Program-made: the position numbers and the translations under genes | Shown here: in pieces, positions 1 to 10,898 of the stretch | How the letters are laid out: the number at the start of each line of letters is the position of its first letter | Position numbering within the stretch: position 1 is the first letter of the stretch | The notes under the pieces: model-generated | What the model was told of the DNA's origin: nothing | What the model saw: only the letters and a program-made list of their open reading frames with translations | The model's database searches: none | From: Glandiceps talaboti | Lineage: Eukaryota > Hemichordata > Enteropneusta > Spengelidae | DNA length: 64,000 bases | Reading direction: 5' to 3' | NCBI RefSeq assembly: GCF_964340395.1 | Contig: NC_135554.1 | Location: 3,708,975-3,772,974 of the forward strand

Positions 1-205
1 GGGTTCAGAGAAATTGCTTTGAAAATGTGAGTAACCCCCCCCCCCCTGCCTGGTTTGAACTTTTTTCGTACCCCCCTCATTGACTCAAAATGTTTTCGTA
101 ACCCCCACACCATTTTACAGTCATAACTTTTAATGGCGTTCTACAAACATTACACAAATTGAGGTTGAGTGTATATTCCATTGAGACATACATACATACA
201 TACAT

Positions 206-260
<55 letters not shown>

Positions 261-714
261 CATACCTACCTACCTACCTACCTACCTACCTACCTACCTA
301 CCTACCTATGCATGCATACAAAGCCACACTTTTTAATTTGAAATTGAATTTCCTCATAACATGATGGATGTTGCTTGTTTCAAAAGGAAGAGGTGACAAT
401 GAATGTAGTTTATTCCCTAAGTAGTCAGGAACATTGGAAATTAGACGATATAAATTGAATCGAAGTTTGAGGGTGCCAAGTGGGAGTGGGTACTGTGCAG
501 ATTTTTGAAATTCAAGGACTAAAACTCGGAATATATGCTTTCTAACATGTCAAGGTAGTAATAATACTGCATAAATTTGAGTAGCCCCCTTTCACGCCCC
601 ATTTTTGATTACCCCCCTCCCTTTCACTCCCCAGGTTTTGAGGGAGCCCGCCCCCCCCCCCCCAGCTCTTTTCCTCCGACCCGGCCCCAAGGTCATAAAT
701 AATGACGGCTCCCT
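1..714. mobile_element. Right end of a C-rich repeat element
   Basis: There is no gene here. The stretch alternates AT-rich sequence with C runs in a recurring context (near 30-46, 70-76, 100-106, 583-617 and 648-663) and includes a microsatellite at 181-310. It ends with GGTCATAAATAATGACGGCTCCC, directly followed by TTA (715-717) and then by the GGG end of the next element. The architecture (GGG/CCC terminus, C-run subterminal zone, TTA at the border) is like that of the complete transposon at 718-2747, so I infer a sister non-autonomous TIR element. Its left end lies outside the window, so its length and terminal inverted repeat cannot be confirmed. Confidence 0.4.
181..310. repeat. Compound microsatellite (CATA)n-(CA)n-(CCTA)n
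   Basis: Three adjoining simple repeats: about 10 CATA units, then about 15 CA, then about 15 CCTA. The open frames across it are artefacts of the repeat. Confidence 0.95.
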
Positions 715-717
715 TTA

Positions 718-2747
718 GGGACCGGTCAGTTTCTCCAGCCTGGGGGGGGGCGGTGGATTCTTAAATCGGGCCGACAAAAAGTCACTGACCCCCCCTATCT
801 GTAAAACCAAAAACAGGCTGACCCCCCCTATCACATAATTCTAAAACATGATGACCCCCCCCCCCCCCCATATATAATATTTGCATGACAGGTATTTTTT
901 TATCATGACTCAGTGTGGACTGCTTGACTGTCTTGCATCTACTTTATAAGATCCCAGGTTAGCACTATCATATTTATAATTATTGACTACACAGGGTAAA
1001 TATATTCGAAAAGGAGTTTAATAGCATCTTGGCTGTGAAAGGTAGGAAAGCTTGAGAAGGGAATATGTACATCTGTTGTGGGGGTCCTAGGGGGTCTCCC
1101 CCTAGAAGCCCAGGAGGTTTTTAACTCTGAAAAGTCAATTTTGAGACTATTCAGACATTTTCAGAAAATAATTTCCAAGCTTTACAAGACAGCACCAACA
1201 TGTAAAATGCAACTACATAAGGTTGAAATATTTTTGAAATATAGTTTGATAGGATCTTGACAGTAAGAGGTAGGGGGAAGATCTTGAGACTAGGATGTGT
1301 ACACCTCATGTGGGGGGGGGGGGTCCTAGGGGGTCTCCCCCTAGAAGCCCTGGAGGTTTTTAACTCTGAAAAGTCAATTTTGAGACTATTCAGACCCTTT
1401 CAGACAATAATTTCCAAGCCTTACAAGACAACACCAACATGTTAAAAGCAACTACATAGGGTTGAAATACTTTTGAAATATACTTTGATAGCATCTTGAC
1501 AGTAAGAGGGGAAGAGCTTGAGACTGGGATATGTCCACCTCATGTGGTGGGTCTGAGGGGGGTCTCCCTCTAGAAACCCTGGAGGATTTTTACTCTTAAA
1601 GCCAATATTTAGGCTATTCAGACCCTTTCAAGCAATAACTTAATCCATGCTTTAGAAGACAGCAAGTATCAGAAACTATTCTTTATAACTTACACTAAGG
1701 GTTGAAATATGTTCTTAAAAAGTTTAAATGGCATCATTATATACATGTAGTAAAGGTCAGCACATCTATAATGGTAGTATCATTGGTAGGGGAGATTTGG
1801 AGTTTAAGGCAATTTTAGACTATCTTGGCAAAAACGTTTCAGATCTTGAAAAGACAATATCATATTAAATTAGAATAGGGTGAAAATATTTAAGAAAAGT
1901 TTAATACCATTATGACAGTAAAAAGGTTGTTGGTGCATCTGATTGTTGGTTGAATGTATGAGTGACCTCTGGGGGTGAGGGAGTCCTTGGGGTTTTCCCC
2001 CTGGCAGATCTGGAGTTTTTTGGTTGAGATTCTAAGGCAATGTTTAGGTTATTCATAACCTTTGAGGTAATATATCCAAGCTTCGAAAAGCTAACATAAA
2101 ACGTTTTTAAATGAGTTTCTCATATCACATAAAATGGAATGTAACATTAGTATATAGGGGCATTAATATTGCATGTATAATAAGGTCACCGGTATGTTAG
2201 AGAACTTTAGGTGGTCATACCTAGTGTATAATAGTAACTGGAATCTGCTGAGATGTGGTGATTTGTAGTGTCAATAGCATGACGAGTAGAACAATTTAGA
2301 TTCACTTCATTTATAAACTATCTATGAAAATTACCATTACGAAACCTTCAAGTTCACTTTTGCCCCAAACTGCAATATAAGCGAAGCATTGATTGTGAAA
2401 CAGCCAAGCATTTACATGACATGTTCTGTAACTAGTGTGGTAGGTAGGTAATACCGGTACATGTATATGAATATGTATAGTTAGGTTTGAACTAATAAGT
2501 AATGTTAAAGAATTCATGTAAGAAACAGGGACAAGAACAAATATTTACATGTACCACATTTCAGACAAGGCTATATGCCATTGTAGAAAGGCTTTTTTTT
2601 CTTCCATCACAATCTAAAACACAATGACCCCCCCTATCCACAATTTTCAAAACAGCATGACCCCCCCTACTGCCAATTTCAAAAACAGGGTGACCCCCCC
2701 TACCAATCCACCGCCCCCCCCCCAGGCCGAAGAAACTGACCGGTCCC
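718..2747. mobile_element. Complete TIR transposon with TTA target duplication (copy A)
   Basis: The left end reads GGGACCGGTCAGTTTCT and the right end is its reverse complement. Pairing continues for about 42 bp with two mismatches and runs into a G tract. TTA flanks both sides (715-717 and 2748-2750). Inside each end lie repeated TGACCCCCCC-TA motifs spaced about 35 bp apart, on the same strand at both ends, so this zone is not mirrored like the TIR. The centre (about 995-2050) is a set of diverged ~200-240 bp modules. No transposase frame is present, so the element looks non-autonomous. A 3-bp TWA duplication is typical of PIF/Harbinger, but that assignment is inference. An inverted copy begins at 63111. 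Confidence 0.8.
995..2050. repeat. Diverged ~200-240-bp tandem modules inside the transposon
   Basis: About five modules begin near 995, 1220, 1459, 1697 and 1878. Each starts with a GGTTGAAATA-like stretch and a GATAGCATCTTGACAG-like stretch. Most then have a near-palindromic CCTAGGGGGTCTCCCCCTAG core, a GGAGGTTTTTAACTCT-like stretch and a TTTAGGCTATTCAGACC-like stretch. Modules 1 and 2 are closest, and modules 4 and 5 have decayed. Short frames at 1078 and 1257 are module artefacts. Confidence 0.7.
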
Positions 2748-3991
2748 TTACCTTTTCCCGGTAATAAGATGTGGAAAAAAATCATTATTGATATAAAATT
2801 GTGATTGCATTTATATTACTAAGCTACGTAATAACCATAGATTTTTTTGCACAATTTCGGTTTTATTTGTATAAGCAACGAGGCCTGTCAAGTACTATGT
2901 ATATACAGATACATTTTAAAAATCTTTTCTCTGCAGTAAAGTCTGAGAACAATAAGGATTTTGTAATGAACAGTTTGTCTAATGTTAATGACCCTCCACA
3001 GCTGATTTCTGTTCAAGACATCAGATCTGCCATTGAAAGTATGGATAAGGGTAAAGCGTGTGGCCTTGATGGCATTTATACTGAGCACTTAAATTTCTGC
3101 GGATAGCAGGTTTTCTGTCTTTTTGGCCATACTTTTCAATATTTGTGTTTTACACGGGTATTTGCCACCAGATATGATTTCTACCGTTTTGGTGCCTATC
3201 ATTAAGGATAAGGCTGGGATGTCACTGGGATGTAACTATAGATCTATTGCCCTTTCATCTGTCATTTCAAAAGTGCTTAAACATGTTCTGTATCGAGTCA
3301 CATTTGTATATTTCTGACAATCAATTTGGTTTTAAGGCTAAACACTCTACTGACCAATGTATCTATCTCCTGAAGGAAGTTATCCAATTTTATAAGTCTC
3401 ATAAGAATCCCATGTTTTTATGTTTTATGGATGCTTCTAAAGCATTCGATCGGGTTAATCACTGGTCACTAAAAGCTTTTACTGAGAGGAGTTCCTGTAA
3501 TTTTTGTTCGTTTGATAGTATTTTGGTATAGATCTCAGTTAGTGTGTGTTAAATGGGGAGCTGTCGTCTCCTCTACCTTCACTGTTCTTAATGGCGTTCG
3601 CCAAGGGGGATTTTATCTCCACGTTTTTTAACGTTTACATTGATGAGCCGAGCCATCGTTTGTCTTCTCATAAGGTTGGATGTCTGATTAGTAGTAGACT
3701 TTTGAATCACATTTCATATGCTGATGATTTGATTGTCTTCAGCCCCTCTAGCAAGGGCTTACAAAAGCTTATTCATGTTTGCAAGATTCACGGTATCGAA
3801 CATGATATTATCTATAATCAGAAAACAAACAGCTTGTATGGTTGTCATGCCCAAAAACTGTAAGCTTTTAAACACCCCTGTTATTTCTTTGAATGATAAT
3901 GAGCTTTCGTTTGTCAACTCATGCAAATTTCTGGGTGTATTTGTTCTCAGTAGCTTCATGGATGATGATGATGATATTACTAGACAAATGT

Positions 3992-4594
3992 AAAGATAAA
4001 GATAAAGTAAACATGTGTATAGCGCCAAAATCCAAAAATAAAAATTGTTCAGAGGCTCTTCACAAAATATATTTAAAAAAAAGAAAAAAAGAAACTTTCC
4101 ATAAAATACACAAAGTCTAAATTATGCAATGGAGAAGAAAACGTTCCACAAATGTTCCTTATGTCTAAAAATATCAAAAATAAGTTTAAGTTCAGATAAT
4201 ACGCTTAGAAATACGCTTCTCTAAAAAGGTAAGTCTTGATACTCCCTTTAAAAGATGACACTGTTTGACATTGTTTGATTTCCTGTGGTAATTTATTCCA
4301 TAGTTCTGGTGCAGCAGTAACAAACGCACGTTTTCCATAAGTATGTTGAGCTGGGTTAATTGTGAGAAGAAATTTGTCCTTTGACCGAAGTTCGCGTAGA
4401 GGCTCATACCGATTGAGTAGATTTGATAGATATGGCGGTGCTAAGCCATGCAGTGCCTTGAACGTAATCAGAAGAAGCTTGAACTTAATTCGTTGCTGTA
4501 TTGGAAGCCAGTGAAGTTTGAACAGTACGGGTGTTATGTGGTTTGTCTTCTTGGTCCTGGTGATTAATCGCGCACATGTATTTTGAACACACTG
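3992..4594 (-). mobile_element. 5'-truncated second LINE inserted antisense into the first
   Basis: The minus strand holds the C-terminal end of another LINE polyprotein followed by a short 3' region that ends, on this strand, in (CTTTAT)n (plus strand 3992-4009). The reverse-transcriptase reading of the host LINE stops at about 3991 and resumes at about 4617, which shows a nested insertion. 5' truncation and a short tandem 3' tail are normal for target-primed retrotransposition of CR1/L2/Rex-like elements. Confidence 0.8.
4205..4594 (-). pseudogene. C-terminal fragment of LINE ORF2, open for 129 codons
   Basis: The frame has no start codon because the element is truncated. It is uninterrupted from about 4594 to the TAA at 4205-4207. 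It shows signature blocks of the ORF2 C terminus in CR1/L2/Rex-like LINEs: CVQNTCARLITRT, HITPVLFKLHWLPIQ, KALHGLAPPYL, LRSKDKFLL, GKRAFVTAAPELWNKLP and a final SFKGSIKTYLF. The intact frame suggests a much younger insertion than the host LINE, which has several frame breaks. It is not a host gene. Confidence 0.85.
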
Positions 4595-4703
4595 TAATTA
4601 CTTTGTAATGTGATTACTTTACGTACGTGGTAACTTTCTATGCAGGAATTTTGCATTTTGTTCTAGTGAGTGTGGTCTGAAAACGTACAACAAAGTTTGA
4701 GTT

Positions 4704-5045
4704 GCGTATAATAATTGTTTTAGAATTTTTAAAAATTTGTCCAGGCGGTGTAGTATTAGTTCTTTGTTTGTTTGTTACTCAGTTTTGTATGTTGGTGAAC
4801 TTGTCCGGGAAAGTGTTTATAATTTTCTTTGAGAGTTTTAGGTAGTAGTAATGTTTATGTACAGTGTGTTTACTCATGTATATACCACGACTCCAGTGCA
4901 GGCACTGGAGAGATATTCTTTATTGATTTATATCACTATTTGTTTTTTGTATTAGTTTGGTTTTTTTAATGTATTTTCTTGTAAATTCCTGGTGTATTTC
5001 TTTTACATGGGCCTTGAGCCTGATCCAAACAATAAAAATAAATGA
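4704..5045 (+). mobile_element. 3' untranslated tail of the plus-strand LINE
   Basis: Non-coding sequence following the last reverse-transcriptase block. It ends with CATGGGCCTTGAGCCTGAT and an A-rich AATAAAAATAAATGAATAGATAAAT run (about 5030-5058), consistent with a LINE 3' end. The boundary with the PLPP promoter is approximate. Confidence 0.55.
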
Positions 5046-5152
5046 ATAGATAAATATATCAAGGCAGTTGTGAAAAGGCGATCGCCAAGTGGTGGTTGCG
5101 CAAAGCATTATGGGTATCCAATTTCCATTCCGTTGGATGTCACACACCCAAA
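5046..5152 (+). promoter_or_regulatory. Putative PLPP core promoter and 5' UTR
   Basis: Only about 100 bp separate the LINE tail from the PLPP start codon. The piece is more GC/CpG-containing than its surroundings (GGCGATCGCC at about 5078) and has no clear TATA box. The start codon lies in CCAAAATGGCGTC, a good match to the YY1-type AAnATGGCG element found at many TATA-less promoters and also a fair Kozak context. Transcription start not determined. Confidence 0.4.
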
Positions 5153-5213
5153 ATGGCGTCAGGGGCGGCTAAGTGCTGCTATATACTTGTGGATTTACTA
5201 TTGCTGTGTATTG
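5153..5213 (+). CDS. PLPP: PLPP exon 1 (residues 1-20, phase 1)
   Basis: ATG at 5153 starts [20 protein letters not shown], the N terminus and the first half of membrane segment 1. The donor is G|GTGAGT at 5213/5214. The exon contributes one base of codon 21. Confidence 0.85.
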
Positions 5214-8200
5214 GTGAGTTTGATATTTAAGGTTTAAACATTATGTGTGTAAAAGTGACACGTTGTCATTGTAGCATGTGTACAGTGGCCTTGTTACAAC
5301 AAGTTGTTATAGCCGGTACCCGAATACATATACGTTATGTTTACATTGTATAACGCTATGCACTTTCACTGGCTCAACATGTTGTTGAGTGCACACTGCA
5401 GGTAAAATACCCAATGTAGTCATACATCAACGTACTCTCACCGATGCACTGTATGACATCATGTCCATGGACACTTTCTGAAAATAATCGAATACAGATC
5501 TCTTTACAAGTGTTTTCATTCGTCTGTGAATTGCAATGTGCAGACGACGTAAATAGTGGACGAAGTTTGTAAAACACAGTGTAAACACTTTAGACACATG
5601 ATTTGGTCGACTACCTGTCAATTGATCAGTATGCACGAACAAAGTCTGTCTGTCACGTAGGATCACTTTTCGACAATTGTCAGTTTTCAAATACACAATA
5701 CACCGTGAAACTTATTTAGAAACAAATACAAACACCAAAGTATAATATCACATGTTGAGTTTATAATTAAATTTTTTAATGGAGTGGTTTACACAAATGA
5801 TTGCAAATAAAGCTGATATAAGTATTACTTGTATGTTAATATCCATTCGTGTCCTGTAAGCACAGTTGCACTGGGATATTTTAGGTATGTATACAATATT
5901 TCTATACTAGATCAAGTCCAAATACTAGGTTTATATATAATATTTCTATACTAGATCAAGTCCAAATACTAGGTTTATATACAATATTTCTATACTAGAT
6001 CAAGTCTGAATACTAGGTTTATATACAATATTTCTATACTAGATCAAGTCCAAATACTAGGTGTATATACAATATTTCTATACTAGATCAAGTCTGAATA
6101 CTAGGTTTACATACAATATTTCTATACTTAGATCAAGTCCAAATACTAGGTTTATATATAATATTTCTATACTAGATCAAGTCCAAATACTAGGTTTATA
6201 TACAATATTTCTATACTAGATCAAGTCCAAATACTAGGTTTATATATAATATTTCTATACTAGATCAAGTCCAAATACTAGGTTTATATACAATATTTCT
6301 ATACTTAGATCAAGTCCAAATACTAGGTTTATATACAATATTTCTATACTAGATCAAGTCCAAATACTAGGTTTATATACAGTATTTCTATACTAGATCA
6401 AGTCCAAATACTAGGTTTATATACAATATTTCTATACTAGATCAAGTCCAAATACTAGGTTTATATACAATATTTCTATACTAGATCAAGTCCAAATACT
6501 AGGTTTATATACAATATTTCTATACTAGATCAAGTCTGAATACTAGGTTTATATACAATATTTCTATACTAGATCAAGTCCAAATACTAGGTTTATATAC
6601 AATATTTCTATACTTAGATCAAGTCCAAATACTAGGTTTATATATAATATTTCTATACTAGATCAAGTCCAAATACTAGGTTTATATACAATATTTCTAT
6701 ACTAGATCAAGTCTGAATACTAGGTTTATATACAATATTTCTATACTTAGATCAAGTCCAAATACTAGGTTTATATATAATATTTCTATACTAGATCAAG
6801 TCCAAATACTAGGTTTATATACAATATTTCTATACTTAGATCAAGTCCAAATACTAGGTTTATATATAATATTTCTATACTAGATCAAGTCCAAATACTA
6901 GGTTTATATACAATATTTCTATACTTAGATCAAGTCCAAATACTAGGTTTATATATAATATTTCTATACTAGATCAAGTCCAAATACTAGGTTTATATAT
7001 AATATTTCTATACTTAGATCAAGTCCAAATACTAGGTTTATGTACAATATTTCTATACTTAGATCAAGTCTGAATACTAGGTTTATATACAATATTTCTA
7101 TACTAGATCAAGTCCAAATACTAGGTTTATATACAATATTTCTATACTTAGATCAAGTCTAAATACTAGGTTTATATACAATATTTCTATATTTCTGTAA
7201 AGTCTAGTATCACAGTATCGACTCATAGTACTAAAATGATAAAACAGTGAAGCAGAGATTAAGAGAAATATATCAACAAACAAATTGATATTTTCAATGT
7301 TTCAAGTTTGTGGCTAATGACTCTTCCATTTGGCTGATTGAAAAATATTAATCTAATGGGTATGATGTTTTTTGAAATCAACAACTGCATAGAGTGTTGA
7401 CTTTCTTTAAAATGTTTTGTAACGTATTGTGAGAGCTGTTGCTAATTACTTCTTGTCCTTGTCAGGGAATTAGATGTCATTCAATAAAATAAATTTTGAT
7501 GGTCAACACCCTGGAAAATGACCCAAATCAATATAGATACCCCTGGAAAACTGACGGAAAGCCCTGGAATTTTTTTTTACTCTAAGTGTTCGAACCCTGT
7601 GTATCACTGTGTCATTGTTTGAGTTTGTTTTTATTTTAGTGATCTCAGTATGACTTTATATCTACTATTTTTACAGTTGCTGCTCCAATTGTCATTGTCC
7701 AATTTGGATTACTACCTATTTATGAACGTGGATTTTTCTGCAATGATGACAGTATAAGATATCCGTATAAAGACAGCACAGTTACAAATATTATGCTGTA
7801 TTCAGTATCAGTTGGACTACCATTTTTATTTGTAAGTATAATCCAATTATTACAATGAATGCAATCCCAGAATTCCTTACCCCCAGTGTACAGCACTCGG
7901 CAGTCGGTGCATGGCTTATTCTAGATTAGACTGTAAGATACGCTGTGGTGTTTCGCCCTCACCGGCCTCTCACATGTAGGGTTGGCTGATGTGTGAGGGC
8001 ACCCCGTCACGGCATATCTTATCGACTAATTCTAGATATGTGATGTGATATAGATAATAGAGGTGTTGTAAGTAACATTTTGTGACTTACTTGACATCAA
8101 GTAAATCAGTCTCCCCTTTGTTCACCTTGAAGTCAAGTTTTTGGGGGACTGTGTCTTGTTAGTTACTAAGACTAGAGAAACATTTACATACCATTTGGGA

Positions 8201-10846
8201 GAGCATTGTAACAATTCAGATTGTATAGTGTAATTTGATCATGTACAGTAGTATCATGCCTATCACAGGTATATTCAATAAGTTTACACTTAGGCCAAAT
8301 AATAAAATCATGTACAATAGTAGCATGCCTATCACAGGTATATTCAATAAGTTTACACTTAGGCCAAATAATAAAATCATGTACAGTAGTATCATGCCTA
8401 TCACAGGTATATTCAATAAGTTTACACTTTGGCCAAATAATAAAATCATGTACAGTAGTAGCATGCCTATCACAGGTATATTCAATAAGTTTACACTTTG
8501 GCCAAATAATAAAATCATGTACAGTAGTAGCATGCCTATCACAGGTATATTCAATAAGTTTACACTTAGGCCAAATAATAAAATCATGTACAGTAGTATC
8601 ATGCCTATCACAGGTATATTCAATAAGTTTACACTTTGGCCAAATAATAAAATCATGTACAATAGTAGCATGCCTATCACAGGTATATTCAATAAGTTTA
8701 CACTTAGGCCAAATAATAAAATCATGTACAGTAGTAGCATGCCTATCACAGGTATATTCAATAAGTTTACACTTAGGCCAAATAATAAAATCATGTACAG
8801 TAGTATCATGCCTATCACAGGTATATTCAATAAGTTTACACTTAGGCCAAATAATAAAATCATGTACAGTAGTATCATGCCTATCACAGGTATATTCAAT
8901 AAGTTTACACTTTGGCCAAATAATAAAATCATGTACAATAGTAGCATGCCTATCACAGGTATATTCAATAAGTTTACACTTAGGCCAAATAATAAAATCA
9001 TGTACAATAGTAGCATGCCTATCACAGGTATATTCAATAAGTTTACACTTTGGCCAAATAATAAAATCATGTACAATAGTAGCATGCCTATCACAGGTAT
9101 ATTCAATAAGTTTACACTTAGGCCAAATAATAAAATCATGTGGTTCCGATTACACTGAATTTTAGAACAGGTGGGGAAGGTAGATTTTTTATTCTGTTTT
9201 GTAACATTTTTTTCATGTGTGACTGTTAGTGTCAAGTTCAGGTTTCCACTGTTTTCCAATGGTCGCTGTGTTGTTTATTTCTTCCTATCAAATGTACAGC
9301 CATTACAGATTGGAAGAACAGTTTTATTTTGTCTTTTTAAGTTGATGGCAGTTCCACTATTTCTCATGAGACTTCACAATTTTTGTAATTTTATTATTTT
9401 TTCTTGAATACGTAGGTGCTAGGTGGGGTCGGGTAAACGGAATGAAACAATTATTTTTTTTAGGCCTTAGTACTAGTAGGTAGTTCATTGTTCTCCATGA
9501 GCGATATAGCAAACCTATCTGTAATTGACTTGAATATAGCAAACCTACATGTACATACATATATTATAAAACCTGACATACATATAGACACACATGTACA
9601 TGTACATTGAAAATGATAGTCCAAAGTACTCTGTATCATGTAAACAATTGAACCAAATCAAACCATGGCCTGGTTGCTAACTATCAGTTCAAGCCTTTAA
9701 GGTTTGATTGGTCTCTCAGACCTTTGTAAAAAAAACTCTCCTTAGACACTGAGTTACTACCAAACAGTAGTTATATTACAGGTGTTTTTAAAATTGAAAT
9801 GAAAACTTTATTAATAGTGTGGTATAGAAATAATATTTATTTATTCCCAGAAATATAGATATGAAATTAAAAGATACAGAAACATAGATATGAAATTAAA
9901 AGATACAGAAATATAGATATGAAATTAAAAGATACAGAAATATAGATATGAAATTAAAAGATACAGAAACATAGATATGAAATTAAAAGATACAGAAATA
10001 TAGATATGAAATTAAAAGATACAGAAATATAGATATGAAATTAAAAGATACAGAAATATAGATATGAAATTAAAAGATACAGAAACATAGATATGAAATT
10101 AAAAGATACAGCAGTATACTCATAATAAATGATTACATGATACAAGGAAAAGGAGATTAGAAGTAGTTGACCAGCAACTAATCAAAAGACAATATCTGGA
10201 TTTTCAAAATTATTTTAAAAAAACAGTCAGTTCCAAAGACACTGCAGATACAGTCCTGAGATATACATTGAACGGAAATGAAAACAAGTGATGAGTTGTC
10301 TACTGGTGATGAAACTAACTGGATAAGTGTAGATATTGTTTGTTTTTTCATTTGTATTTTGTAGTCTATAATTATTAATTGATAAATACAGTCTATGTTA
10401 ATTCAAATCTTGTTTTCTGTACAAACATAGATTGTCGTCATAGAAGCTGTCCTCTATGCATATAGAAAAAACCATCAGTTGGAATACTTAGCCTCCAGCA
10501 GCTTTAACAGATGTTGTTGTGGCGTACCTATCAATCCATATTTATTTCGAACCTACAAAGCCATCGGAATATTCTTGTTTGGTGCTGCTGTAACCATGAA
10601 TATCACAAACATGACAAAAAATATGATTGGACGATTGAGGCCACATTTCATTGACATTTGTCAACCAGACTTCTCCCTGATCAATTGTACAGATGGATAT
10701 ATAATGCAGTATACATGTTTAGGAGATAACGAAGACAGGATACACGATGCAAGGTTAGAAGAATTCTATATAAACATTTAATTAAATGTTTTTATTGCGT
10801 AATACTAATCACAAACTGGACTGAATAGGCTTGGCGAAGTTTTGTA

Positions 10847-10898
<52 letters not shown>

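Larger units (their letters stand above)
2880..4703 (+). pseudogene. Decayed non-LTR retrotransposon (LINE) reverse transcriptase
   Basis: Successive frames carry reverse-transcriptase blocks in the right order: a KGKACGLDGI block (about 3047-3078), a CNYRSIALSSVISKVL block (about 3230-3280), NQFGFKAKHSTDQ (about 3320), the catalytic block FMDASKAFDRVNH (about 3424-3465), and the YADD core (about 3717-3729) followed by a CKFLGVFV block (about 3920-3950). The C-terminal LYVRGNFLCRNF-like block reappears near 4617-4703, beyond an inserted minus-strand LINE fragment. At least four frame changes plus the insertion make it dead. The block style fits CR1/Rex/jockey-type LINEs; clade is not determined. 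The endonuclease half is missing. Confidence 0.85.

Noticed and set aside
8216-9259. Open frames of 307 (+) and 347 (-) codons
   Set aside because: Produced by a 69-bp satellite whose period is a multiple of 3; intronic, low complexity, no start or splice support.
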